Shown here piece after piece: positions 1-5,905 of a stretch of DNA of 36,191 nucleotides. The notes under the pieces were generated by a model. That model did not search any database, had not been told where the DNA came from, and worked only from the letters and a program-made list of their open reading frames with translations. The position numbers and the translations under genes are program-made. This DNA is from Spirochaetia bacterium (GTDB taxonomy: Bacteria; Spirochaetota; Spirochaetia; Sphaerochaetales; Sphaerochaetaceae). The DNA is taken from positions 1-36,191 of the forward strand of contig SABI01000002.1 of the NCBI GenBank assembly GCA_009929055.1, read 5' to 3'. Position 1 is the first letter of the stretch. Every line of letters starts with the position of its first letter.

Positions 1-513
1 CCCAAGACCCCCAAGACCCCCAAGATTGATGGCGAAGTCAGCTTGACTTCATTAACCGAAGCTCTGATGGAAACAAAGGTTGCGATTAAAGTCGTAACTG
101 TAAAGAGTTCACCATCAGCGGGTTCAGGTAAAAACAATCTGAATCGGTTCCCCACTCTGAAACGTTTGCCCAAAGAGCAGTGCACAATCAAACGTTTAGT
201 TGGTGAAAAGCATCGTGAACCTTTGCCAATCGGTGCAAAGATGCCAGTATGTGCCATCCCTGCTCCAGGTGATGCAACTTCAATGTTTGTGGTCTATGCT
301 GTAACTAATGCTGAGCACCGAGTCCCCCAATCAATATTTCGGCTGATTGCTCCAAAAAGTGTAATAGATGGCAAGAAGGTTTACGCTTGCCCGACCGACG
401 CAAACACTTTGGCAGCTTGGTGCAAAGAGGTCGAAAGTTGCGGAATTCGATTGGTGGTGAAATCATTTCCCCCTGTCGAGGCTTTGGTGCACTTATCGAA
501 GCTGAAGGAATAA
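1..513 (+). CDS. hypothetical protein, 5' end cut by window edge
   Basis: The frame is open from the first base, so the gene most likely begins outside the window. A TTG at 43 is the first internal start candidate but has no convincing ribosome binding site. The first 24 bases are an in-frame 9-nt tandem repeat encoding Pro-Lys-Thr units. The rest (about 156 residues from the TTG) is basic, has no obvious membrane segment, and contains scattered single cysteines without a clear zinc motif. I do not recognise the family. Its base composition is visibly richer in G+C, and its codons (CTG, GCC, ACC) differ from the AT-rich phage genes downstream. It may therefore belong to another module or to flanking DNA. 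A strong terminator follows 10 bases after the stop. Confidence 0.6.
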   Translation, partial: PKTPKTPKIDGEVSLTSLTEALMETKVAIKVVTVKSSPSAGSGKNNLNRFPTLKRLPKEQCTIKRLVGEKHREPLPIGAKMPVCAIPAPGDATSMFVVYAVTNAEHRVPQSIFRLIAPKSVIDGKKVYACPTDANTLAAWCKEVESCGIRLVVKSFPPVEALVHLSKLKE

Positions 514-522
514 TCCCTCAAT

Positions 523-548
523 AGCCCCCTTCGGGGGGCTTTTTTTTT
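523..548 (+). terminator. Rho-independent terminator
   Basis: A perfect 7-bp stem (AGCCCCC / GGGGGCT) closes a TTCG tetraloop at 530-533 and is followed by eight T at 541-548. It sits just after the stop of the partial first gene and separates that gene from the repeat-rich region. Confidence 0.93.
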
Positions 549-557
549 GGCTTTTTG

Positions 558-609
558 CCAGAACGCCTTAACCCTGTCAACCTTTTCCAGAACGCCTTAC
601 CCCTGTCAA
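558..609 (+). repeat. tandem direct repeat, 23-nt units, 29-nt period
   Basis: Two copies of a 23-nt unit lie at 558-580 and 587-609. They differ at a single position (AACCC versus ACCCC) and are separated by 6 nt. The motif CCAGAACGCC is shared, and a looser partial match (CAAGAACGC) follows at about 628-636. Function is unknown; such iterons can be replication or partition protein sites. Confidence 0.75.
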
Positions 610-861
610 TAGTTGCCCCCCACACCCCAAGAACGCAAATAGCTGTATGGCGCATCAAACGCTGTATTTAGGGAAAATCTGAAAGAAATCCATAGGAGTA
701 AAAACGCCCATATTTAGGCAACAATAGCAGGTTTATACTTTACCCCAGTAAAAAAGCATACATTTATCTAACACCGCCCAGTTTTTCCCTACTCAAGGCA
801 TAAAAAGTTAAATAACTGCAAACCAACAAGTTAAATAAAACGAAATATGACACAAAGTATA

Positions 862-1028
862 GCTAAGTGACACTTTTGTAAAAACACTTACGGCATTTTA
901 GGACATTTATAAAACACGGGGATTTTTGCCTACCAAAAAAATTAAGTGGCTGTCTATCAAGGGCTTAGAGTATTTAGGGAAATGCCTAAATAAGTGGGCT
1001 AAGTGACGTTTTTGCAAAAACACTTACG
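862..1028. repeat. pair of 31-nt repeats with internal palindromes
   Basis: The 31-nt copies at 862-892 and 998-1028 differ at only a few positions. Both begin GCTAAGTGAC and end AAAAACACTTACG. The second contains a perfect 14-nt palindrome GTTTTTGCAAAAAC flanked by TAAGTG and ACTTA, giving a nested inverted repeat with a small bulge. Between the two copies lies TATTTAGG / CCTAAATA (971-978 and 985-992), a perfect 8-bp inverted repeat with a 6-nt spacer. These look like binding sites for a dimeric protein. Confidence 0.65.
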
Positions 1029-1078
1029 TGTATTTATATGAACATCATTCAGTAATATTGTGTAACTCCCTATGAAAT

Positions 1079-1111
1079 ATAGTGCTTGACATAAAACTCC
1101 TTTCTATTAAA
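1079..1111 (+). promoter_or_regulatory. promoter with extended -35 (family copy 1)
   Basis: ATAGTGCTTGACA (1079-1091) is identical over 13 nt to copies at 2767-2779 and 4888-4900. A second block TTCTATTAAA begins 10 nt after TTGACA, at the same spacing as in the 4888 copy. A consensus -10 at 17 nt is not evident, so an activator or a modified polymerase may be needed. It lies about 73 bases before the start of the small membrane protein gene at 1164. Confidence 0.6.
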
Positions 1112-1163
1112 CTGACGCTATATCTAATGATTGCAAAATGTTATTTACATACAGGAGATGATG

Positions 1164-1421
1164 ATGATTTTAGTGGAATTGATAAAGCGGATGGGGTCTA
1201 TAGCTCTTTTAGGTATATTTTTTTATACTTTAAAGATTTTTGTTCCGCCATATCTGGTATTAGGTATAATCTTTCTAAGGGAGATTACGTACTTTTTGTT
1301 TCAGGAAGAGGAACTGTTTGATTATTTAGAAAATCTCCCCATTTTTGCTGTTAGAATATTTATTACCTATATACTATTCTATTCAGTATATATAGTAGTA
1401 ATACTAAAGGAGATTGTATGA
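1164..1421 (+). CDS. small membrane protein, unknown function
   Basis: The start is the third of three consecutive ATG codons (1158, 1161, 1164). It was chosen because GGAG at 1154-1157 gives a 6-nt spacing; an upstream in-frame ATG at 1131 lacks a ribosome binding site. The 85-residue product is strongly hydrophobic, with likely membrane spans near residues 11-30, 30-47 and 62-82. A short acidic loop (QEEELFDYLE) lies between the last two spans. Size and topology would suit a holin or another phage inner-membrane protein, but no family signature is visible. It is the first gene after the promoter at 1079, and its stop overlaps the next ATG (ATGA), implying translational coupling. Confidence 0.55.
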   Translation: MILVELIKRMGSIALLGIFFYTLKIFVPPYLVLGIIFLREITYFLFQEEELFDYLENLPIFAVRIFITYILFYSVYIVVILKEIV

Positions 1422-1861
1422 TTCGCTCAAATAATTATAAAAGCAGTAGTCCTTGGTTAGATATAACCGAAAATTTTAATTACTCTAATAACTATACTAT
1501 TACTTTTAGTGAGAGTAACAAGTCTAACCCTAAAGCCGTTTATTTTATCTACTCAGAATATACTCAACAGCTTATAGATGTATTAACTCCTATTAAATCC
1601 GATTCTCCGCTAATATCTCTATTTACTGAAGATGTAGAAATAGACGATTTACGAGAATGGGCTGTAACAATGAAGTTAAATGATATTACTTTTAAGTTAG
1701 ATAAATATATTTCTAACTCTAATAGTACTAAAATTAACAAAAAACACTTTTTAACTTATATTAGACCCCAAATTAGTTCACTAATAAATATTTTAAACGC
1801 AAGTATTCTTACTTGTAGGAGAATGATTAGCGAACCAAAAGATTATTACATAGAGGTATAG
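1418..1861 (+). CDS. hypothetical protein
   Basis: The 147-residue product has AAAGGAG (1406-1412) five bases before its ATG and overlaps the previous stop. It is rich in Asn, Ser and Ile, has no cysteine cluster, and has no clear membrane span. I do not recognise it. The last codons contain GAGG, which doubles as a ribosome binding site for the start codon downstream. Its low G+C and AT-rich codons match the following small genes. It is probably an early or host-interaction gene by position only. Confidence 0.65.
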   Translation: MIRSNNYKSSSPWLDITENFNYSNNYTITFSESNKSNPKAVYFIYSEYTQQLIDVLTPIKSDSPLISLFTEDVEIDDLREWAVTMKLNDITFKLDKYISNSNSTKINKKHFLTYIRPQISSLINILNASILTCRRMISEPKDYYIEV

Positions 1862-1863
1862 AG

Positions 1864-1935
1864 ATGCTTTATAAAAATGTTCATATCTGTAAGAATTTAT
1901 TAACTAAGACACCTACTTGTTATATAGAGGTATAA
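1864..1935 (+). CDS. possible 23-residue leader or mini-protein
   Basis: A short ORF begins 2 bases after the preceding stop and ends 1 base before the next ATG. It is preceded by GAGG embedded in the previous gene's last codons. Its own last codons (encoding YIEV) repeat the end of the preceding gene (YYIEV) at DNA level: the block ATAGAGGTATA occurs at both ends. It may be a true coupled mini-gene, or a by-product of duplication of a translation-initiation segment. Confidence 0.3.
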   Translation: MLYKNVHICKNLLTKTPTCYIEV

Positions 1936-1936
1936 A

Positions 1937-2308
1937 ATGACTATCTATTTTAATAATTCGACCTACTATTACGACCTTGCAGATAAAAAAATACTCTACC
2001 AGCAACCATTAGACTTTTATTTAAAGCTGTATAATGGAAACTCTCATCTTAACGACTATCAAAATGTATTAGAGTTAAGATTTGACGTAACTTTATATAT
2101 GAGATACTTTGAAAGAAAATTAGAGATACTTACACTTGCACTAAGAGGAAATTCAACTGAACAAAATCTTCAATTCCGCCAACAAGTAGAAGCCTATTTT
2201 AAGAAACATTCGGAATTTATAAATTACTCTTTAGAAGAAAGTATAAAACTAATTAAATCTTTCCACAAGAAAGAAACTGAAAGCATTATAGGAATTATAG
2301 AAATATGA
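1937..2308 (+). CDS. hypothetical protein
   Basis: The 123-residue product starts at an ATG with GAGG about 8 bases upstream, inside the preceding mini-ORF. It is rich in Tyr, Leu and Glu, and its second half looks helical (residues about 55-115). It has no cysteines and no membrane segment. The last codons overlap the next gene in an ATGA junction (2305-2308). No family is recognised. It is similar in size to the next gene (122 residues) and has a similar C-terminal ending (IIEI versus LIEI), but no wider similarity is obvious by eye. Confidence 0.65.
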   Translation: MTIYFNNSTYYYDLADKKILYQQPLDFYLKLYNGNSHLNDYQNVLELRFDVTLYMRYFERKLEILTLALRGNSTEQNLQFRQQVEAYFKKHSEFINYSLEESIKLIKSFHKKETESIIGIIEI

Positions 2309-2673
2309 ATACATTTCTTTTAGTTGACAAGGTTTTCCCAACCCTAATATACTTCTCTTTAGAGAAACAGAAATTTACTCTTAACTCACCAGAGGATGAA
2401 AAAAGCTTTTTGCAGTTACAATTCAGCTCTAAAACTGATGAGGTTGTTACATATAACATCTGCCTAATACATGTTGAAGATAAAGTAAAATACGAGACCT
2501 TCTATGGACAATTCGCCGCTTTGAGACCTCTGACTATGGATGAAGAGTTTGTAGAGGTAATTAAACAATCACTAATAGCTAAGAACTTAGTGTGTAAAAT
2601 AATGAGTGAATACTTGCTAACAGAGAGTAGACCTAAGACACCAAAAAATTCCGAATTTCTAATAGAGATATAA
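2305..2673 (+). CDS. hypothetical protein
   Basis: The 122-residue product starts at an ATG overlapping the previous stop by 4 bases, which suggests translational coupling. It is predicted to be soluble, with a short beta-rich N-terminal half and a helical C-terminal half. No catalytic motif is visible. This is the last gene before the non-coding block at 2674-3102. I cannot assign a function. Confidence 0.65.
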   Translation: MNTFLLVDKVFPTLIYFSLEKQKFTLNSPEDEKSFLQLQFSSKTDEVVTYNICLIHVEDKVKYETFYGQFAALRPLTMDEEFVEVIKQSLIAKNLVCKIMSEYLLTESRPKTPKNSEFLIEI

Positions 2674-2711
2674 TCTGGAGTTAACTTAAATGACATTGAA
2701 CTTTGTTGATA

Positions 2712-2750
2712 TTTTCCACACTTTATTAACAACTGTGGAATATTTCCACA
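2712..2750. repeat. cluster of three DnaA-box-like TTTCCACA sites
   Basis: TTTTCCACA lies at 2712-2720, an inverted copy (TGTGGAATA) at 2734-2742, and a third copy (TTTCCACA) at 2743-2750. The second and third form a perfect 7-bp inverted repeat with a 3-nt spacer, TGTGGAA-TAT-TTCCACA. I recall TTTTCCACA as the DnaA box of some cyanobacteria; the general bacterial box is TTATCCACA. The hairpin followed by CTTTT could instead act as a weak terminator for the upstream genes, or as an operator for the promoter 24 bases downstream. Confidence 0.5.
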
Positions 2751-2766
2751 CTTTTAGGGCATGAAA

Positions 2767-2802
2767 ATAGTGCTTGACAGAAAACGCTATCTGTGATACA
2801 AT
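2767..2802 (+). promoter_or_regulatory. sigma70-type promoter (family copy 2)
   Basis: TTGACA at 2774-2779, a 17-nt spacer, and TACAAT at 2797-2802: the best consensus promoter in the window. The 13-nt block ATAGTGCTTGACA is shared exactly with the copies at 1079 and 4888. Confidence 0.85.
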
Positions 2803-2808
2803 GTATCT

Positions 2809-3102
2809 TATGATATAAGATAAATTTGTACTCGCAGACGAGTTCTTAACCACATTGTATGTATTGCCCGCCTAACAGGAATATCTATAATTTCCGCTAT
2901 AGAGAAAAAACTTTAACAAGAAATCTTACGATTTAAAAAAATAAAAAATAAGAAAAAGCGGAATATTTCTTTTAGTGTTCATATTAAACATACTGCCTGC
3001 AACATGTAGTTTAACATAAAACCACTGTTACAAGTTTTAAAAATACTTAGAGATGGTTGGTTGAAATACGCTTAAAATTTAACACCCTAAAAAGGAGTAG
3101 AA
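2809..3102 (+). ncRNA. long structured 5' leader or small RNA candidate
   Basis: Transcripts from the promoter at 2774-2802 would carry about 290 nt before the ATG at 3103. The segment contains a hairpin ACTCG/CGAGT (2830-2843), TTCCGCT (2892-2898) complementary to AGCGGAA (2957-2963), and a bulged stem TTAAACATAC / GTAGTTTAA (2984-2993 and 3006-3014). It matches no riboswitch or tRNA that I know. It could be a regulatory leader or a discrete phage small RNA. Confidence 0.3.
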
Positions 3103-3465
3103 ATGGATTCGCCAAGAGCGGTTACAGATTTAGAGTATAAGATTTCCGTCCCCACTGAATTGATAGGATATTTCTTTATTCAAAGAACTCTCCCACTTAC
3201 TAAGTATGTGGGATATGTTGAAATATGTAAGGATACCCATAGAAAGGTTATAAATATTCGCTTAGTCTTGTTAGATTCAAACTGTCAAAAAATATCTTAT
3301 ACACATTCAATAGGAATTGAAGAATATAGGATAGTTAGAAAATTTCCCAAACTATTTAGACATACTTTGATTCTATTAGAGGACAGCATTATTAAATATA
3401 CTACAGAACATCAAATATCTCTATATCCTGTGTGCGAGGAGGAAACATGTCAGGTAAAACTTTGA
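3103..3465 (+). CDS. hypothetical protein
   Basis: The 120-residue product has AAGGAG six bases before its ATG. The sequence is mixed alpha/beta, with several cysteines, two of them close to the C-terminus (CEEETC). There is no membrane span. It is the first gene after the long leader. The end overlaps the next start (3447) by 19 bases. I recognise no family. Confidence 0.65.
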   Translation: MDSPRAVTDLEYKISVPTELIGYFFIQRTLPLTKYVGYVEICKDTHRKVINIRLVLLDSNCQKISYTHSIGIEEYRIVRKFPKLFRHTLILLEDSIIKYTTEHQISLYPVCEEETCQVKL

Positions 3466-3668
3466 GGTCTATAGTTAAAAACGTTCCAGTAGAACTGATT
3501 CTTAGTAAAGCTATCCCAGAGTCTTGTTACCTTTGTAGATTTCTGGAGTGTACCAGTAGTTGTAATCTATTTAATGTAAGACTTGAAAAGAAGGGGCATA
3601 GCCCACTCAGGTGTGAAGAATGTAAAAGTATCTTTAATCTTAAAGAATACAGTACAATGGAAATATAA
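3447..3668 (+). CDS. small cysteine-rich putative zinc-binding protein
   Basis: The ATG at 3447 was chosen because GAGGAGG lies just upstream; an in-frame GTG at 3432 precedes that site and is rejected. The 73 residues contain two cysteine groups: CYLC with C at +5 and +9 around residues 30-43, then CEEC near residues 58-61. The layout CxxC...C...CxLF...RCxxC recurs in the gene at 4667, so the two look like distant paralogs. Small proteins of this kind usually bind one or two zinc ions and contact nucleic acid or protein partners. The exact role is unknown. It lies in a run of overlapping small genes. Confidence 0.6.
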   Translation: MSGKTLRSIVKNVPVELILSKAIPESCYLCRFLECTSSCNLFNVRLEKKGHSPLRCEECKSIFNLKEYSTMEI

Positions 3669-3676
3669 GGAGAAGT

Positions 3677-3916
3677 ATGTATAAATGTAACCTATGCAAC
3701 AAAGTGCTTCTAAGACAGATTAGGGATAAGGGAGCTTACTTTATTCATCCTGAAACAGGTTGTAAGTCATCGGGTAAAGTACTTAGACTAATAGGGCATG
3801 CGTGGTATGAACTACATGCCTTAAAAAAAGTATACTATTGTGTTTATGGAATTGATGGCTCTGAGGATGAGGGTGTAATTGAATGGTCTGAGAAAAGGTC
3901 TTTGAGGAGAAAGTAA
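3677..3916 (+). CDS. small cysteine-containing protein, possible zinc binder
   Basis: The 79-residue product begins 9 bases after the previous stop, with AAGGAG upstream. It opens with a CxxC (residues 4-7) and has a His/Cys pair near residues 24-29 (HPETGC) and a later lone Cys, which could complete a metal site. The C-terminus is basic (SLRRK). The stop overlaps the next ATG (TAATG). No family is assigned. Confidence 0.55.
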   Translation: MYKCNLCNKVLLRQIRDKGAYFIHPETGCKSSGKVLRLIGHAWYELHALKKVYYCVYGIDGSEDEGVIEWSEKRSLRRK

Positions 3917-4188
3917 TGTTGTTTAAAGATATGCCTACCTTTATTTGTCCGCTTTGTGGGGAAGAAATGGAGCGTATTAAGGTTTCCAACCCTACTATGC
4001 CCCCGCAAGTTTTTATAAGATGTAATAACAGTAATTGCGCTTTATATCATTTAAAGAATATAAATGCTATAAACTTTTACTATACTGGTTTGAATAGAGA
4101 GATTGCAATTATATTAGTTTTAAATCATATAAAAGAATCTCAAAAACACACAAAAGATTTATTAGATGTCTTATTGGAGCAATTATGA
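3916..4188 (+). CDS. zinc-ribbon protein, Lar-like N-terminus
   Basis: The 90-residue product has CPLCGEEM at residues 11-18 and RCNNSNC at about 35-41, forming a two-knuckle (CxxC...CxxxxC) zinc ribbon. The CPxCG start and spacing resemble the Lar/restriction-alleviation family of small phage proteins, but the match is to a generic ribbon and the remainder (residues 45-90) is helical and unrelated by eye. A Lar-type role against host restriction would suit a phage that also modifies its DNA, but this is inference. The ATG overlaps the previous stop, and the next gene overlaps this one by 4 bases. Confidence 0.6.
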   Translation: MLFKDMPTFICPLCGEEMERIKVSNPTMPPQVFIRCNNSNCALYHLKNINAINFYYTGLNREIAIILVLNHIKESQKHTKDLLDVLLEQL

Positions 4189-4469
4189 ATACTTTTGAGG
4201 AATTTACAGAGTTGTCTGGCGCATGTTTGCATAACCTTAATACCTTAAGACAGTATAATGAAGAATTTAGAAATATATTTAAAGTCCCTCTAAAGAAGTT
4301 TTGGATAAATAATTTAGTAGGATTTGATATTGTAGCGTTTGATGAATTTTTAGAAACTCCCCAAAACTATTCAATGAGACAGATTATAGAAGAAAAGTAT
4401 GGGGAAAGAGCAGTATATGTTATTCTAAGATTGATAGGAGTACCAGATGAATGTGGGAACATTAACTAA
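4185..4469 (+). CDS. hypothetical protein
   Basis: The 94-residue, probably helical, soluble protein starts at an ATGA overlap with the zinc-ribbon gene. No motif is recognised. An AGGAG near its own 3' end serves the next gene, whose start lies 23 bases inside this one. This is typical of a compact early phage operon. Confidence 0.6.
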   Translation: MNTFEEFTELSGACLHNLNTLRQYNEEFRNIFKVPLKKFWINNLVGFDIVAFDEFLETPQNYSMRQIIEEKYGERAVYVILRLIGVPDECGNIN

Positions 4470-4674
4470 ACAAGATAAGTCTGCAAGCATTACTTTAGGA
4501 ATTAACAATATAACTTTCTGGAAAAATAAAGTCTCTCTTAGATTAAGAAAGTCAAAATACTTTTTTCACTTTAATCTTACTTTCTTTTGGATTACTCTTA
4601 TGGTTCAATATCCTTCATCTTATCAGTTAAATGCTCATTATTTAAATGAGATTGATAGGTTGAAAAATGACTAA
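4447..4674 (+). CDS. hypothetical protein
   Basis: The 75-residue product starts at an ATG with AGGAG six bases upstream, inside the 3' end of the previous gene. It is basic, with a central hydrophobic aromatic stretch (residues about 38-55) that might be a single membrane segment or a buried strand. No family is recognised. It overlaps the next gene by 8 bases. Confidence 0.5.
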   Translation: MNVGTLTKQDKSASITLGINNITFWKNKVSLRLRKSKYFFHFNLTFFWITLMVQYPSSYQLNAHYLNEIDRLKND

Positions 4675-4885
4675 GCTTGTATCAACTTATGGAGAGGTAA
4701 TTACTAAGGATAAGCAATGTGACTCCGAATGTAGATGGCTGGTTGAGGGAACAGTATCTTTTGTAAATATTGTGCAGGCAGTAGGGGTATGCGCCCTCTT
4801 CAAGGACTCCCTTGACCCCAATTTTAGATCAAATGAAGGTAAATTCTTTCGTTGCGCACAGTGCCTAAATCAATTTCCCGATTAA
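4667..4885 (+). CDS. small cysteine-rich putative zinc-binding protein
   Basis: The 72 residues contain CDSEC near residues 18-22, a central CALF and a C-terminal RCAQC at about 62-66. This layout (C..C...CxLF...RCxxC) is shared with the gene at 3447, and a distant paralogous relationship is likely. Such small proteins probably fold around zinc; I do not know the partner. It is the last gene before the promoter at 4888. Confidence 0.55.
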   Translation: MTKLVSTYGEVITKDKQCDSECRWLVEGTVSFVNIVQAVGVCALFKDSLDPNFRSNEGKFFRCAQCLNQFPD

Positions 4886-4887
4886 AT

Positions 4888-4920
4888 ATAGTGCTTGACA
4901 CATTCTGATATTCTATTAAA
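4888..4920 (+). promoter_or_regulatory. promoter with extended -35 (family copy 3)
   Basis: ATAGTGCTTGACA at 4888-4900 is identical over 13 nt to the copies at 1079 and 2767. TTCTATTAAA at 4911-4920 is placed as in the 1079 copy. The -10 is weak (AAAATT at 17 nt). It sits about 70 bases upstream of the ATG at 4970. Confidence 0.6.
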
Positions 4921-4969
4921 ATTGATTCATACTTTGATAAACTAAACGATGAAACACAAAGGAGAAAAC

Positions 4970-5782
4970 ATGAACGAGCATATTGAAAAACTTCAGGAAC
5001 TATGTTTTCCTGTATTCGAAGAGGAAGTATTCTTTGAAACCCTTAACCACTCGTCAGAACATGAAGGGTTAGTTCCTGCTAAAGGTTACAAAGCTATAGT
5101 AGGATATACTAAGCCGTTTACAGTATTGCGGCAGGATAAAACATTATTTAGTATAGTATCCTCATCTTACAGACTAATCCGTAATGAAGAGTTCTTTATT
5201 CCCCTGTACTACGCTATACAAGATTACGCTACTGTAGATACTATTAAAATTGACCATCACAAAGGCTATTTCTTTGTAGAGTATATGTTAGAAGATGTAG
5301 TCTCAAATGTAGGAAAGCTTGGTATCTTAGCTATTAACTCTTATGATGGGACTGCCAGCACTCAACTTAACATGTTTGTTAAAGTGGTGAATGGCACTCG
5401 GAATACTAATCTCTTCTTAGACTTCAGCTTTAAGCACAAACATACGAGATGCAATAACTACCAAGAGCAAGTTAAAATATTGAGAAATAAGGTGGGGATT
5501 ACTGATAGATTGAATACACTCTTTTCTGAGTTGTATAGAGCAGAGATTTCACGAGAGGACTTTGTTAAACTCTCACATAGAGTTAACCTTCCTAAGATGT
5601 ACCAAGATATGATTTTGGGAAGCCTATATTATTCACAGGATAACGTTTCCTGTCTTTCTTTATATATGGGATTCTCTACCATTATAGAAGATATGGAGCT
5701 TATTAGAAGGATTAATTTCCTGAATAATATGCTTAGAGGAATACAGTCTATGAAAAAGGAAGTACATATCTTAGAGATATAG
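4970..5782 (+). CDS. DUF932-like phage protein
   Basis: The ATG at 4970 has AGGAG at a good distance. An in-frame ATG at 4949 lies upstream of that site and is rejected. The 270-residue product has a central block (LAINSYDGTAS, about residues 118-128, followed by VKVVNGTRNTN) that recalls the DUF932 signature of a Asn-Ser-x-Asp-Gly loop and a following Arg/Asn turn. That family is widespread in phages and plasmids and its biochemical role is unsettled. It is a single-gene unit bounded by its own promoter (4888) and a terminator (5805). Confidence 0.5.
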   Translation: MNEHIEKLQELCFPVFEEEVFFETLNHSSEHEGLVPAKGYKAIVGYTKPFTVLRQDKTLFSIVSSSYRLIRNEEFFIPLYYAIQDYATVDTIKIDHHKGYFFVEYMLEDVVSNVGKLGILAINSYDGTASTQLNMFVKVVNGTRNTNLFLDFSFKHKHTRCNNYQEQVKILRNKVGITDRLNTLFSELYRAEISREDFVKLSHRVNLPKMYQDMILGSLYYSQDNVSCLSLYMGFSTIIEDMELIRRINFLNNMLRGIQSMKKEVHILEI

Positions 5783-5804
5783 CGACCTTACTAAACTTAT
5801 CTAC

Positions 5805-5833
5805 AAGCCCAGTTTAATTGCTGGGCTTTTTTT
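5805..5833 (+). terminator. Rho-independent terminator
   Basis: A perfect 8-bp stem AAGCCCAG / CTGGGCTT (5805-5812 and 5821-5828) with an 8-nt loop, running into T up to 5833. It ends the DUF932-like transcription unit 17 bases before the next -35. Confidence 0.93.
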
Positions 5834-5849
5834 GTGTCCAAAATTTTAC

Positions 5850-5889
5850 TTGACAGAAATAGTGTAGTTAAAGTAATTGTATCTAATAT
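5850..5889 (+). promoter_or_regulatory. promoter for the modification and packaging operon (family copy 4)
   Basis: TTGACA lies at 5850-5855, directly after a terminator. A -10 candidate TAATTG is at 5874-5879 (18-nt spacer). The sequence TTGACAGAAA and a downstream GTATCTAAT 23 nt after TTGACA resemble the copy at 2774 (TTGACAGAAA, GTATCTTAT at the same distance). The ribosome binding site of folE follows at 5896. Confidence 0.6.
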
Positions 5890-5905
5890 AAACACAGGAG
5901 TAACA

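Larger units (their letters stand above)
549..1085. other. non-coding control region, candidate origin or operator array
   Basis: About 535 bases without a credible gene. The region contains a 23-nt tandem repeat (558-609) and an exact 13-mer GTATTTAGGGAAA at 664-676 and 970-982. TATTTAGG also occurs at 711-718 and as an inverted pair at 971-992. An 11-mer AAGTTAAATAA occurs at 805-815 and 828-838, and a 31-nt near-identical repeat at 862-892 and 998-1028. This density of short iterated and palindromic elements between a terminator and a promoter fits a replication origin or a cluster of regulatory-protein sites. No tRNA or start codon with a ribosome binding site was seen inside it. Confidence 0.55.
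2674..3102. other. non-coding region with DnaA-like boxes, promoter and long leader
   Basis: This 429-base region holds no well supported gene; a 24-codon ORF at 2690-2764 runs through the repeats and is probably fortuitous. From left to right it contains three TTCCACA-type boxes (2712-2750), a canonical promoter (2774-2802), and a leader of about 300 nt. The leader has several inverted repeats and ends at the ribosome binding site of the gene at 3103. Confidence 0.6.

Noticed and set aside
549-1085. CRISPR array or tRNA in the repeat region
   Set aside because: Repeats are not regularly spaced with unique spacers of constant length, and no cloverleaf or T-loop sequence is found.
1082-1321. 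79-codon plus-strand ORF overlapping the small membrane protein gene
   Set aside because: It starts on the promoter, has no ribosome binding site and lies in another frame of a better supported gene (1164-1421).
2690-2764. 24-codon ORF after the 2673 stop
   Set aside because: It is read through the TTCCACA inverted repeats; the GGAG upstream is at a poor distance and the repeats explain the sequence better.
5834-5905. GTG start giving a longer FolE
   Set aside because: It begins at the foot of a terminator and runs through the promoter; the ATG at 5906 has a good ribosome binding site and matches the family N-terminus.
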